The notes beneath the pieces are model-generated. The model had not been told where the DNA came from. It searched no databases and saw only the letters and a program-made list of their open reading frames with translations. This document shows, in pieces, positions 22,074 to 30,189 of a stretch of DNA of 64,000 nt; position 1 is the stretch's first letter, and every line of letters begins with the position of its first letter. This stretch comes from Leptotrichia sp. HSP-536 (lineage in GTDB: Bacteria > Fusobacteriota > Fusobacteriia > Fusobacteriales > Leptotrichiaceae): positions 186,001-250,000 of the forward strand of contig NZ_CP165647.1 of the NCBI RefSeq assembly GCF_041199985.1. The letters are read 5' to 3'. Position numbers and translations under genes: made by a program.

Positions 22074-22102
22074 TTGACAAATTTAGAAAAATGATATATA
22101 AT
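22074..22102 (+). promoter_or_regulatory. Promoter of the tRNA-Leu/fMet/Met cluster
   Basis: Consensus TTGACA at 22074-22079 and TATAAT at 22097-22102 with a spacing of 17. The first tRNA begins 33 bases after the -10 box. Confidence 0.9.
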
Positions 22103-22134
22103 GTTATTTGTAAGTTTGCTTTTAAGGAAATTAA

Positions 22135-22222
22135 GCCTTGGTGGCGAAATCGGTAGACGCACAGGACTTAAAATCCTGTGGGAATTTATCCCGTGCCGGT
22201 TCAAGTCCGGCCCGAGGCACCA
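22135..22222 (+). tRNA. tRNA-Leu (anticodon TAA)
   Basis: The gene is 88 bases long with the extended variable arm of class II tRNAs. The acceptor GCCTTGG pairs with CCGAGGC, the anticodon loop is CTTAAAA, and CCA is encoded. Confidence 0.95.
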
Positions 22223-22249
22223 CACTTGTGCTAAACTACATTATATTGT

Positions 22250-22326
<77 letters not shown>

Positions 22327-22329
22327 AAT

Positions 22330-22406
22330 GCCTAGATAGCTCAGTTGGCTAGAGCATACGGTTCATACCCGTAGGGTCGGAAGTTCGAATCTTCTTCTAG
22401 GCACCA
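22330..22406 (+). tRNA. tRNA-Met, elongator type (anticodon CAT)
   Basis: The acceptor GCCTAGA pairs fully with TCTAGGC, so this is not an initiator. The anticodon loop is TTCATAC. The overall text resembles elongator tRNA-Met, but a CAT anticodon can also belong to lysidine-modified tRNA-Ile, and that alternative cannot be excluded by eye. Confidence 0.88.
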
Positions 22407-22452
22407 CTATATTAATTAAGTTATACTTGCGGTTGTTGTAGGTATTTTTTTA

Positions 22453-22575
22453 TGGAAGTCTAACGAAGCTATTGAAAAGCATAATTCAAGCGAGCATTTT
22501 ACTCGAATTGTATCATTATTAGTAGAAATGTGTGAAGATGCTCCAGTTATTCAGACATTTGACAGATTAGTTTAA
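22453..22575 (+). pseudogene. C-terminal remnant of an antibiotic-biosynthesis-monooxygenase (YgiN-like) gene
   Basis: One frame reads WKSNEAIEKHNSSEHFTRIV, then SLLVEMCEDAPVIQTFDRLV and a stop. The pattern W.S.EA...HN.SEHF is the C-terminal half of ABM-fold enzymes. No start codon or N-terminal half is found upstream, where the tRNA-Met gene ends 46 bases away. The fragment is followed by a terminator hairpin, so the 3' end of a former gene was kept. Confidence 0.65.
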
Positions 22576-22586
22576 AAATTATTGAA

Positions 22587-22616
22587 ATGTAGTTAGTTTA
22601 TTGACTGCATTTTTTT
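22587..22616 (+). terminator. Terminator behind the ABM remnant
   Basis: ATGTAGT and ACTGCAT pair (one T-G wobble) with a ten-base loop and are followed by seven T. It may now end the tRNA transcript that starts at 22074. Confidence 0.75.
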
Positions 22617-22880
22617 GTTTTATAATAATGCACTTTAAAATCGAACTTGAAAGTTATGACTTTTTTACTCAAATCCGAACATTATTTGATTTTATTGGTT
22701 TAATATTAAAGAAATTCGAGCAGACAATGAAAAATACTTGACTAATAATAGTTTTAAATTATAAAATATGTAATAAGATAAAACTTAAAAACTTATGGCT
22801 ATTTTACTCAAATCTTTTACTTAATTTATTTTGATATTAAAGGAATTGAGTGAAATACCAGATTTTAGAAGAGGAAAAAT
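22617..22880. other. Intergenic region before the GT9 gene
   Basis: The A/T-rich DNA holds a partly repeated phrase: TTTACTCAAATC occurs near 22659 and again near 22802, each followed by a TTTGATTTTATTGGTT- or TTTATTTTGATATT-like stretch. No gene is supported. Confidence 0.4.
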
Positions 22881-23924
22881 ATGAAAATATTAATAATAAG
22901 ATTTAGTTCATTTGGGGATGTGGTGCTTACAACTCCAGTGATAAGGGCAATTAAGGAGAAGTATCCAGAGGCTGTGATAGATTTTATAGTTTACAATACT
23001 TTTTCTGAGGCAATTTCATTGAATCCTGAAATTAGAAATTTGGTAATTTTTGATAAAAAAAAGAGCAAGGATAGAAATTATATAAAAGATATTATAAATA
23101 AGCTGAAAACAGAAAATTATGACTATGTTATTGATTTACATTCCAAATTTCTTTCCAGAATTATTGGAAAAAGCCTTGAAAACAAGAATACTCAGTATTG
23201 CCGATATAAAAAGAGAAAATGGTGGAAAACTATACTTGTAAAAGCGAAACTTATTACGTATAATGCAGATTGTACGATTGTTGAGAGCTATTTTACGGCA
23301 TTGAAAAAACTGGGAATAAGTTTTTCTGATAAAAATATAAAAAATGGACTTGGAGATAATCTGGAATTTTATATTGATAGAAAAATGGAAGAAGAATTTT
23401 TAAAAAAATATAATTTGAAAGATGGGAGTTATTTTGTGCTGGCTCCAGGAGCGTCTAAATTTACAAAAAAATGGCCTTATTATCATGAATTGGCAAAAAA
23501 AATTCTGGAAAATGAAAGTAAATTTGTAAAAAATCATGAAAAATTGAGAATTTTTGTGATTGGTGGAAAAGAAGATGTAAATGTTGTAAAAGCTGATGGA
23601 GATGGACAAGTTATTGATTTATGCGGGAAAATTTCCTTTAAGGAAAGTGGAATATTATTAAAATATTCAAAAATCGCTGTTGTAAATGATTCAGGCCCTT
23701 TTCACATAGCAAGAGCTGTAAAAGCCAAAACTTTTGTATTTTTTGGACCAACTGATTCAAAATTATTTTCTTTTGAAAAAAGTACATTTTTGCTGAATAA
23801 TCCAAACTGTCCCCCACATTCACTTTATGGGGATGACAAATTTCCTAAGAAATATGCAGATTGCATGACTGGAATTTCGGTAGAAACTGTATTTGAAAAA
23901 ATTGCAAAGGAATATGACAATTAA
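22881..23924 (+). CDS. Glycosyltransferase family 9 protein (heptosyltransferase-like)
   Basis: The 347-residue cytoplasmic enzyme opens with MKILIIRFSSFGDVVLTTPV, the family 9 N-terminus. DYVIDLHSKFLSRIIG, VLAPGASKFTKKWP and VNDSGPFHIARAVKAKTFVFFGPTD are the later conserved blocks that bind ADP-heptose in WaaC/WaaF enzymes. It probably transfers heptose to the lipopolysaccharide core, in keeping with an ADP-heptose pathway gene at 61320-61814. GAAGAGGA lies before the ATG. tsaD follows after 47 bases, so both may share a transcript. Confidence 0.88.
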   Translation: MKILIIRFSSFGDVVLTTPVIRAIKEKYPEAVIDFIVYNTFSEAISLNPEIRNLVIFDKKKSKDRNYIKDIINKLKTENYDYVIDLHSKFLSRIIGKSLENKNTQYCRYKKRKWWKTILVKAKLITYNADCTIVESYFTALKKLGISFSDKNIKNGLGDNLEFYIDRKMEEEFLKKYNLKDGSYFVLAPGASKFTKKWPYYHELAKKILENESKFVKNHEKLRIFVIGGKEDVNVVKADGDGQVIDLCGKISFKESGILLKYSKIAVVNDSGPFHIARAVKAKTFVFFGPTDSKLFSFEKSTFLLNNPNCPPHSLYGDDKFPKKYADCMTGISVETVFEKIAKEYDN

Positions 23925-23971
23925 AAATTGAAGAAAAAAATGAAAAACGAAAAGAAGAAAGAGAGAAAACT

Positions 23972-24994
23972 ATGAAAATACTTGCATTCGAAACATCCTG
24001 TGATGAAACTTCCGTTGCAGTTGTAGAAGATGGAAAAAAGATTTTAAGCAATATTATTTCCACTCAGATTAATATTCATAAGGAATTTGGAGGGGTAGTT
24101 CCTGAAATTGCTTCACGGCATCACATTGAGAATATTTTACCAGTATTTACTGAAGCTCTGGAAAAATCAAATTGTCAATTAAATGATATTGATTACATCG
24201 CTGTAACAAATACTCCTGGACTTATTGGTTCCCTGCTTGTAGGTTTGATGTTTGCAAAATCCTTGAGTTATGCCAACAACATTCCACTACTTCCAGTAAA
24301 TCACATTAATGGACATATTTTCTCAAGTTTCATTGATAACGATGTAAAATTACCCGCAATATCGCTAGTTGTGTCAGGCGGACATACAAACTTGTATTAT
24401 ATTTATGAAGAGAATGGGAAAATAATTACTGATTTACTCGGTGAAACATTGGATGATGCCGTTGGAGAAACTTATGACAAAATTGCAAGAATATTGGGAT
24501 TAGAATATCCAGGAGGACCGCATATAGATAAATTGTCAGTAAACGGAGAAGATGTTTTAAAAATAAAAAAACCAAAAGTTGACGGCTATAATTTCAGTTT
24601 TAGTGGAATAAAGACTTTTATAACTAACTATGTAAATAACCAAAAGATGAAAGGCAATCCTGTTTCAAAAGAAGATATTGCAAAATCTCTTCAGGAAATT
24701 ATTGTAAATGTTTTGTATGATAAAATATTGACGGCTATAAAGGAAAAGGATGTGAAAACGATACTTGTTGCAGGTGGCGTTTCTGCCAACAGACGGCTTC
24801 GTGAGAAATTTTCAGAATTTAAAAATATTAAAACTGACCAAAACGAACAAATCGAAGTTCATTTTCCAAAAATGGAATATTGTACTGATAATGCAGCTAT
24901 GATAGGAGTTGCAGCCTACTATGACTTAAAAAATAATTCTCAAGTTGAACAGAGGAAACAGTATGATGTGGATGCGATTTCTACTAAAAATTAA
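23972..24994 (+). CDS. tsaD: tRNA N6-adenosine threonylcarbamoyltransferase TsaD
   Basis: TsaD transfers threonylcarbamoyl to A37 of ANN-decoding tRNAs to make t6A, working with TsaB and TsaE, both encoded at 62123-63464. The metal-binding motifs ASRHHIENI near residue 48 and PVNHINGHIFSS near residue 108, the ATP motif VSGGHTNLYYI and the C-terminal DNAAMIGVAAYYD are all present. The length of 340 residues is normal. The start ATG is clear from the MKILAFETSCDETSVAV N-terminus. Confidence 0.97.
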   Translation: MKILAFETSCDETSVAVVEDGKKILSNIISTQINIHKEFGGVVPEIASRHHIENILPVFTEALEKSNCQLNDIDYIAVTNTPGLIGSLLVGLMFAKSLSYANNIPLLPVNHINGHIFSSFIDNDVKLPAISLVVSGGHTNLYYIYEENGKIITDLLGETLDDAVGETYDKIARILGLEYPGGPHIDKLSVNGEDVLKIKKPKVDGYNFSFSGIKTFITNYVNNQKMKGNPVSKEDIAKSLQEIIVNVLYDKILTAIKEKDVKTILVAGGVSANRRLREKFSEFKNIKTDQNEQIEVHFPKMEYCTDNAAMIGVAAYYDLKNNSQVEQRKQYDVDAISTKN

Positions 24995-25062
24995 GATATA
25001 AAAATTATTATTTTTGAAATTAGAGTTTAATTATAAGGAAGACCGCAAAGTCAAATATTTAA

Positions 25063-25100
25063 AAAAGCAGTCTAATTAATGATTGCTTTTAAATTTTTTT
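25063..25100 (+). terminator. Terminator after tsaD
   Basis: AAAAGCAGTC and GATTGCTTTT pair over ten bases with one wobble around an eight-base loop, followed by AAATTTTTTT. Confidence 0.75.
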
Positions 25101-25133
25101 CTTGTGATTGCCTTGTTTTAAGAATTTCATATA

Positions 25134-25162
25134 TTGAAAAAATATAAAAAATTTGATATAAT
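25134..25162 (+). promoter_or_regulatory. Promoter of glmS
   Basis: TTGAAA at 25134-25139 and TATAAT at 25157-25162 are spaced by 17 bases. The ribozyme begins about 28 bases downstream, so the transcript would have a short 5' leader before the cleavage site. Confidence 0.8.
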
Positions 25163-25190
25163 CATTTCAACTAGGAAATAAAAATAAAAA

Positions 25191-25350
25191 AGCGCCAGTC
25201 CTTTTGGAACAATCAATGTAAACAATAAAATTTTAGAAGGGGACGAGGGAAAGAGTTATCGAAATATCGGCGGATGCTCTTTAGGTGGTTACAACCTTAA
25301 TAATATACAAAAATTTCGAGTAATTGGGATTACAAAGGTATTATAGTAAC
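25191..25350 (+). promoter_or_regulatory. glmS ribozyme-riboswitch
   Basis: The RNA cleavage point should lie between A25191 and the GCGCC at 25192. The diagnostic core follows: AGCGCCAG, then GACGAGGG, ATCGAAATATCGGCGGATGC with TCTTTAGGTGG, as in known glmS ribozymes. When glucosamine-6-phosphate binds, the RNA cuts itself and the glmS message is degraded, giving feedback control. The ribozyme ends about 40 bases before the glmS start. The 3' limit is approximate. Confidence 0.9.
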
Positions 25351-25387
25351 GTTTTCTAGTAATTTTATATTATGAAGGAGAAATATT

Positions 25388-27217
25388 ATGTGTGGAATTG
25401 TAGGTTACATTGGAGCGAAAAATGCTCAGGAATTTGTTATTGACGGGTTGGAAAAATTAGAGTACAGAGGGTATGATTCAGCTGGGATTGCTGTTAATAC
25501 TGGAAATGAAAAATTTGAAATTGTGAAAAAAGTTGGGAAATTGCAGAATTTGGCTGATGAGCTGAAAAAAAATCCGCTTTCAGGGACAGTTGCGATAGGG
25601 CATACAAGATGGGCAACTCACGGTAAGCCATCTGATGAAAATTCACACCCTCATTTTAACAAGGATAAAACATTAGTTGTTGTTCACAATGGAATCATTG
25701 AAAATTATCTGGAATTAAAAAAAGATTTAGTTGCAAAAGGGTATGAGTTTAAGTCAGAAACTGATACCGAAGTTGTGGCACACTTGTTAGATGAGCTTTA
25801 TACTGGGGACTTGCTTGAAACAGTAAAGAAATTGTCAAAAGTTATAAAAGGTGCCTATGCACTTGGAGTTATGTCTGTGAACGAGCCTGACAGAATTATT
25901 GCGGCAAGAAAGGAAAGTCCGCTTATTGTAGGGCTTGGAGATGGAGAAAACTTTATTGCGTCAGATATTCCTGCAATCTTAAAATATACTAGGGATGTAT
26001 ATTTGATTGAAAATAATGAAATTGTGGAAATAAAAAAAGATTCTGTAAAAATTATGGATGTAGAAGGAAACGAGATAAAAAGAGACATAACTCATATTGA
26101 GTGGGATTTGGAAGCTGCTTCTAAAGGCGGATACGAATATTTTATGGAAAAAGAGATTTTTGAACAGCCAGAAGTACTTGTAAAAACTTTGAACAGCAGA
26201 GTTGATGAAAATTATAACATTAATTTTGATGATGCGGGGCTTACAAAGGAATATTTGAGTGGAATCAATGATATTTATATTGTAGCTTGTGGAACCGCTT
26301 ATCATGCTGGGCTTGCTGGAAAGCATATTATTGAGAAAAAAACAAGAATACGTGTAGATGTTGACATTGCGTCAGAATTTAGATATAGAAATCCTGTAAT
26401 TGATGACAAGGCGTTAGTTATTGTTTTAAGTCAGTCTGGAGAAACTTTAGATACGCTTGAGGCTATGAAAGAGGCGAAAAGACACGGGGCAAGAGTTGTT
26501 GCAATTTCAAATGTAGTTGGTTCTTCAATAGCAAGGGAAGCGGACCACGTTATTTATACTTGGGCAGGACCTGAAATTGCCGTTGCTTCTACAAAGGCGT
26601 ACACAACTCAAATGGTAATTTTAAATTTAATGGCAATAGATTTTGCATATAAATTTGGAAAAATTACAAAAGATGAAACAGTTGAAGATATTAAGAAATT
26701 GTATGATGTAAAACAAAGCGTTCAGAAAATGCTGGAATACGATGAAAAAATAAAAGATGTTGCAGATAAGATTAAACATAGCGAAAGTATGTTCTATCTT
26801 GGACGTGGACTTGATTATGTAATCGCTGTGGAAGGTGCGTTAAAATCTAAGGAAATTTCATATATTCATTCAGAAGCCTTTGCTTCAGGAGAATTGAAAC
26901 ATGGTACAATTGCACTTATTACAGATGGAGTGCCAGTTGTTGTAAACGTTACACAGTCTGACTTATTTGAAAAATCAGTATCAAATATAAAAGAGGTTAC
27001 TTCAAGAGGAGCTTATGTTATCGCAATAGCAAAAGAAGGAAATACAGTTGTGGAAGAAGTTGCTGACGAAGTATTCTATATTCCAAATGTGGAAGATGAT
27101 TACGCAGGATTCCCTACAATCGTAATTCATCAGTTATTGGCATATTATTTATCAAAATTAAAAGGAAACGATGTTGATAAGCCAAGAAACTTGGCAAAAT
27201 CAGTAACTGTAGAATAA
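25388..27217 (+). CDS. glmS: Glutamine-fructose-6-phosphate aminotransferase GlmS
   Basis: GlmS makes glucosamine-6-phosphate, the entry point to peptidoglycan and lipopolysaccharide amino sugars. Met is followed by the catalytic Cys of the glutaminase domain (MCGIVGYIG). The N-terminal domain shows LEYRGYDSAGIA and GHTRWATHGKPSDENSHPH. The two isomerase SIS domains contain SQSGETLDTLEAMK and, later, EGALKSKEISYIHSEAF. It ends DKPRNLAKSVTVE as usual. The 609-residue length is normal. A GAAGGAG site precedes the ATG. Expression is controlled by the upstream ribozyme. Confidence 0.98.
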   Translation: MCGIVGYIGAKNAQEFVIDGLEKLEYRGYDSAGIAVNTGNEKFEIVKKVGKLQNLADELKKNPLSGTVAIGHTRWATHGKPSDENSHPHFNKDKTLVVVHNGIIENYLELKKDLVAKGYEFKSETDTEVVAHLLDELYTGDLLETVKKLSKVIKGAYALGVMSVNEPDRIIAARKESPLIVGLGDGENFIASDIPAILKYTRDVYLIENNEIVEIKKDSVKIMDVEGNEIKRDITHIEWDLEAASKGGYEYFMEKEIFEQPEVLVKTLNSRVDENYNINFDDAGLTKEYLSGINDIYIVACGTAYHAGLAGKHIIEKKTRIRVDVDIASEFRYRNPVIDDKALVIVLSQSGETLDTLEAMKEAKRHGARVVAISNVVGSSIAREADHVIYTWAGPEIAVASTKAYTTQMVILNLMAIDFAYKFGKITKDETVEDIKKLYDVKQSVQKMLEYDEKIKDVADKIKHSESMFYLGRGLDYVIAVEGALKSKEISYIHSEAFASGELKHGTIALITDGVPVVVNVTQSDLFEKSVSNIKEVTSRGAYVIAIAKEGNTVVEEVADEVFYIPNVEDDYAGFPTIVIHQLLAYYLSKLKGNDVDKPRNLAKSVTVE

Positions 27218-27266
27218 AAAAGATAGTTATCTAATAATTATAAATAAAAAAATGGAGGAAAAAACT

Positions 27267-27533
27267 ATGAAATTTGATGATTTGAAAAAAGGTGCGGAAG
27301 ATGTTTTGCATAAAGTAGAAAAAGGAGCTAAAGACATTGCTGACAGCGATATTGCTAAAAATATTAAAAAGGGAGCAGAAAATGCCTTTGAAAAAACAGC
27401 AGATACAGCTAAAAATGTTGCTGATAGTAAAGTTGTAAAGGATATTAAAAAAGGTGCAGAAGAAGCAGTAGACAAGACAGTAGAAGGAGCTAAAGGATTG
27501 GCAGATAAAGTTACTGGAATGTTTAAAAAATAG
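27267..27533 (+). CDS. Small amphipathic-helix repeat protein
   Basis: This 88-residue protein has three related segments of roughly 30 residues, each containing KKGAE (LKKGAEDVLHKVEKGAKDIA, IKKGAENAFEKTADTAKNVA and IKKGAEEAVDKTVEGAKGLA). The Ala/Lys/Glu pattern predicts long amphipathic helices, as in small stress or lipid-associated proteins. I do not assign a family. The start is the ATG at 27267, because the GGAGG lies between an earlier in-frame ATG (27252) and this one. It follows glmS by 49 bases and ends at its own terminator. Confidence 0.75.
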   Translation: MKFDDLKKGAEDVLHKVEKGAKDIADSDIAKNIKKGAENAFEKTADTAKNVADSKVVKDIKKGAEEAVDKTVEGAKGLADKVTGMFKK

Positions 27534-27583
27534 GAAAGTATGTAATTTTAAAACCAAATTTAAAAGACAATAAAAAGTTTAAT

Positions 27584-27613
27584 TGGAGTATCAGTTTTGG
27601 TACTCCATTTTTT
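27584..27613 (+). terminator. Terminator after the glmS unit
   Basis: TGGAGTA and TACTCCA form a stem with a ten-base loop followed by six T. Confidence 0.85.
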
Positions 27614-27623
27614 AAAAAAAACT

Positions 27624-27651
27624 TTGAAAAATCAAAAAAATGTGGTAAAAT
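27624..27651 (+). promoter_or_regulatory. Possible promoter upstream of the CRISPR remnant
   Basis: TTGAAA and TAAAAT are spaced by 16 bases. The stretch ATCAAAAAAATGTGGTAAAAT differs by one base from a stretch upstream of the phosphohexomutase gene at 35906-35926. Confidence 0.4.
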
Positions 27652-27858
27652 AATTTTGTGGTAAAAATTCCTACCACTACCAAAAATAAAAAAAACAAAG
27701 AAAAATCTATTTGAAGCCACTAAAAATGCGGGTTAGGAGTTACGGAAAATGCTAAAAAAACACCAAAAAATAACAAAAATTAAGCAAAAAAATGTGATTT
27801 TAATGTCTGAAAAAATTTCTGTAATACCGATAAATAAAGAGTTTTCTCAAAAGTACGG

Positions 27859-27971
27859 GTTAAAGTAGAGTATCCATTAAAACAAGGATTGAAACCCTGA
27901 TTTTATTTCTAGTGCTGGGAAACTGTGTACTTTAGTTAAAATAGAGTATCCATTAAAATAAGGATTAAATT
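27859..27971 (+). CRISPR. Orphan two-repeat CRISPR remnant
   Basis: Two 37-base units lie at 27859-27895 and 27935-27971, separated by a 39-base unique spacer. The first contains GTAGAGTATCCATTAAAACA and ends GGATTGAAAC, the typical 3' end of many type I and III repeats. The second differs at five of 37 positions, mostly at its 3' end (AAATT instead of GAAAC), as expected of the last repeat of an array. The direction is therefore probably left to right. No cas gene is in the window. Confidence 0.75.
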
Positions 27972-27979
27972 ATTTGTTA

Positions 27980-28013
27980 AAAACAACAACTTTTATATAA
28001 GGGTTGTTTTTTT
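27980..28013 (+). terminator. Hairpin with T-run after the CRISPR remnant
   Basis: AAAACAAC and GTTGTTTT pair around an A/T-rich loop, followed by T residues. Confidence 0.6.
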
Positions 28014-28064
28014 ATTTGTGAAAAAAGATTTAAATACTTTAATCCATCAAATTTTTAAAATGTT

Positions 28065-28093
28065 TTGTTATTTTTGGGAAAATTTGATATAAT
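28065..28093 (+). promoter_or_regulatory. Likely promoter of the M50 protease gene
   Basis: TTGTTA at 28065-28070 and TATAAT at 28088-28093 are spaced by 17 bases. The gene starts about 190 bases downstream. Confidence 0.5.
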
Positions 28094-28283
28094 TTATTCA
28101 AAAGGAACTAGATTTTGGGTTGATGAATTTGAGAAATGAAGCAGTAAATAAGGGAAAAAAGTTTTATCAGTTGGTGTTGTGATTGGAAAAATTTCAGTAA
28201 TCAATGAAAAATATTATATAAAGTAAAATTTGAAAAGTGGAAGTGGAAATTAATTAAGAATTTATTTTGAGAAAGGAAATTTT

Positions 28284-29048
28284 GTGAAAAAATTAAAAGA
28301 CTATTATGACAGGTTTAAGAGTTTGAATCCGCAGTATTCGGGAATAAAATTGGGGATTATTGTTGCAGTTATTATTTATTTTGTTGCAAAAATTTTTTTT
28401 GTTGTGGAAATTTCAAGCAGTATGATAATTTCACTTGCTGTGTTTGTGGTGTCAATGACATTTCACGAGGTGGCACATGGATATGTAGCCTATAAATTCG
28501 GCGATGATACTGCAAAAAGGGCAGGAAGGATTACATTAAATCCTTTGAAGCATTTGGATTTGACAGGAATAATTCTGCCGATTTTAATACTTTTAAGCGG
28601 CTTTAAATTTTTAGTAGGATGGGCAAAGCCTGTTCCAGTGAATTTTGATAATTTGAATCCTCCAAGACGTGGGCTGTTTTGCGTTGCGATTGCAGGAATA
28701 GTTGTAAATTTTATTATTTCTGCAATTTCACTTGTTTTGTTAAAAGTTATGGGGCAATATTTAGATGCTGAAAATATATTTATGACAATTTTTTTATATG
28801 CTTATTTAATAAATTTGTTGTTAGGATTATTTAATCTGATACCAATAACGCCGTTGGATGGAGGAAGGATAATTTATTCTTTTTCTGGAAAAAAAGTTAT
28901 GGAATTTTATAATAAAATTGAAAAGTATGGAATCTTAATTATATTTGCGATTGTTTATCTGGGAAGTACGGTTTTGGCACAGGGATTTTTGACAATTGCA
29001 GATTTTTTTCTTAAATTGGCTGGAATAAATATCGCTCTAACTTTCTAA
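28284..29048 (+). CDS. Site-2 protease family (M50B) membrane metalloprotease
   Basis: The protein has 254 residues and about six hydrophobic segments. The zinc motif HEVAH (in MTFHEVAHGYVAYKFGDDTA) lies near residue 62, and the second metal motif is NLIPITPLDGGRI near residue 190. Small M50B proteins of this kind, with no PDZ domain, cleave within membranes; the substrate is unknown. The start is GTG at 28284 behind GAAAGGA. A different M50 member with PDZ is encoded at 40707-41903. Confidence 0.88.
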   Translation: MKKLKDYYDRFKSLNPQYSGIKLGIIVAVIIYFVAKIFFVVEISSSMIISLAVFVVSMTFHEVAHGYVAYKFGDDTAKRAGRITLNPLKHLDLTGIILPILILLSGFKFLVGWAKPVPVNFDNLNPPRRGLFCVAIAGIVVNFIISAISLVLLKVMGQYLDAENIFMTIFLYAYLINLLLGLFNLIPITPLDGGRIIYSFSGKKVMEFYNKIEKYGILIIFAIVYLGSTVLAQGFLTIADFFLKLAGINIALTF

Positions 29049-29253
29049 ACTTGCCAAAATGAACTTAAAACTTAATTTATTTAGCTTTTATGAGGGAAAT
29101 TTGAGCAAATTTTAAAGTAATTAAAATAATTAAGAATATTTGACAAAAAGGTTTTTAAAAATCAAAAATATAGGATATAATATAGTGTTAAATTGAATTT
29201 AACATCAAGCGTCACAGGAAATATTTTTACAAAATTTTAAGGATGTGGTAAAG

Positions 29254-30135
29254 ATGAAAAGACTATTTTTGATTTTAGGAATATTTTTGGCAATAAATTT
29301 TGAAATATCCGCATTTACACAAAAGGAAAAAATCCAGCAAACATTGTCCAAACTTGGAGTAAAACAGGAATTGATAAATGAAACAATAGCCCTTAGTTAT
29401 GAAATTCGAGATACCCGATATTTTGAAGATGATGAAAAAATTATTCGGGAGAGAGTGAAAAAGCTGGAAAACTTACTTCAGAAAGATGAAAAAAATTATA
29501 TAGTGGCACAGGCTTTAGTTACAATTTTTGAAACAAAAATAAGTGGAAATTATAAAAAATATTTAGACTTATTTGAAAAATATACGCCATATGAATATGA
29601 AAAAACTTTTTCAAAGATGATGTATGCTTTGGATAATAATGATATTGGAACTTTTGAGAAATATATGAATGAAATTTCAAAAAAATATAAAGATCCAATT
29701 ATAATAACGTTATCAAAACTTTTTGTTGCAAAAGATCTAAGTGAGAAACAGCTTCTTACAGGAAAAGTTCTAGAATTACTAAAAAATGAAAACGATAGAA
29801 AAAGAGTGGGCGTTTCTGATGAAGAATATTATTTTATGAAACTGACTTATTATTTGAATAAAATACACAATCTATTTAATAAGGGGGAAATAAAGCAAGC
29901 GGTTAAAGAATATTTAGATAATATTACAGATGAGAACATAAGTGAGGAAGTTAGAAATTACAATCTTCGTGCTGAAGTGGTACTATATTATAATGTTGTA
30001 ATAATGAATGAACAAATTTCTGAAGAATTTTTGAAAATATCAAATGGAGTAAAATTGGAAGATAGCTGGATTGGGAAAAAAATTCAAAGTGAAACAGAAA
30101 AAGATAAGGATTTTTTGTCAAAAATGGTAAATTAA
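29254..30135 (+). CDS. Secreted helical protein, paralogue of the next gene
   Basis: I do not recognise a named family. A signal peptide covers about residues 1-21 (MKRLFLILGIFLAINFEISAF). The remainder is Lys/Glu-rich and mostly helical, perhaps TPR-like. Residues after the signal (TLSKLGVKQELINETIAL) closely match TQDKLSKIGIKQEIIDETIK in the following gene, so the two are a tandem duplication. The start is the ATG at 29254, as an in-frame GTG at 29245 overlaps the AAGGATG site. It probably works in the periplasm. Confidence 0.7.
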   Translation: MKRLFLILGIFLAINFEISAFTQKEKIQQTLSKLGVKQELINETIALSYEIRDTRYFEDDEKIIRERVKKLENLLQKDEKNYIVAQALVTIFETKISGNYKKYLDLFEKYTPYEYEKTFSKMMYALDNNDIGTFEKYMNEISKKYKDPIIITLSKLFVAKDLSEKQLLTGKVLELLKNENDRKRVGVSDEEYYFMKLTYYLNKIHNLFNKGEIKQAVKEYLDNITDENISEEVRNYNLRAEVVLYYNVVIMNEQISEEFLKISNGVKLEDSWIGKKIQSETEKDKDFLSKMVN

Positions 30136-30189
30136 AGTTTTAATTTTAATGAAAAAATGTAGTTATATTTATTTATTGTGGGAGGAATT

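Noticed and set aside
29140..29181. TTGACA and TATAAT before the gene at 29254
   Set aside because: The two boxes are 30 bases apart, too far for one promoter; the -10 box alone may still function.
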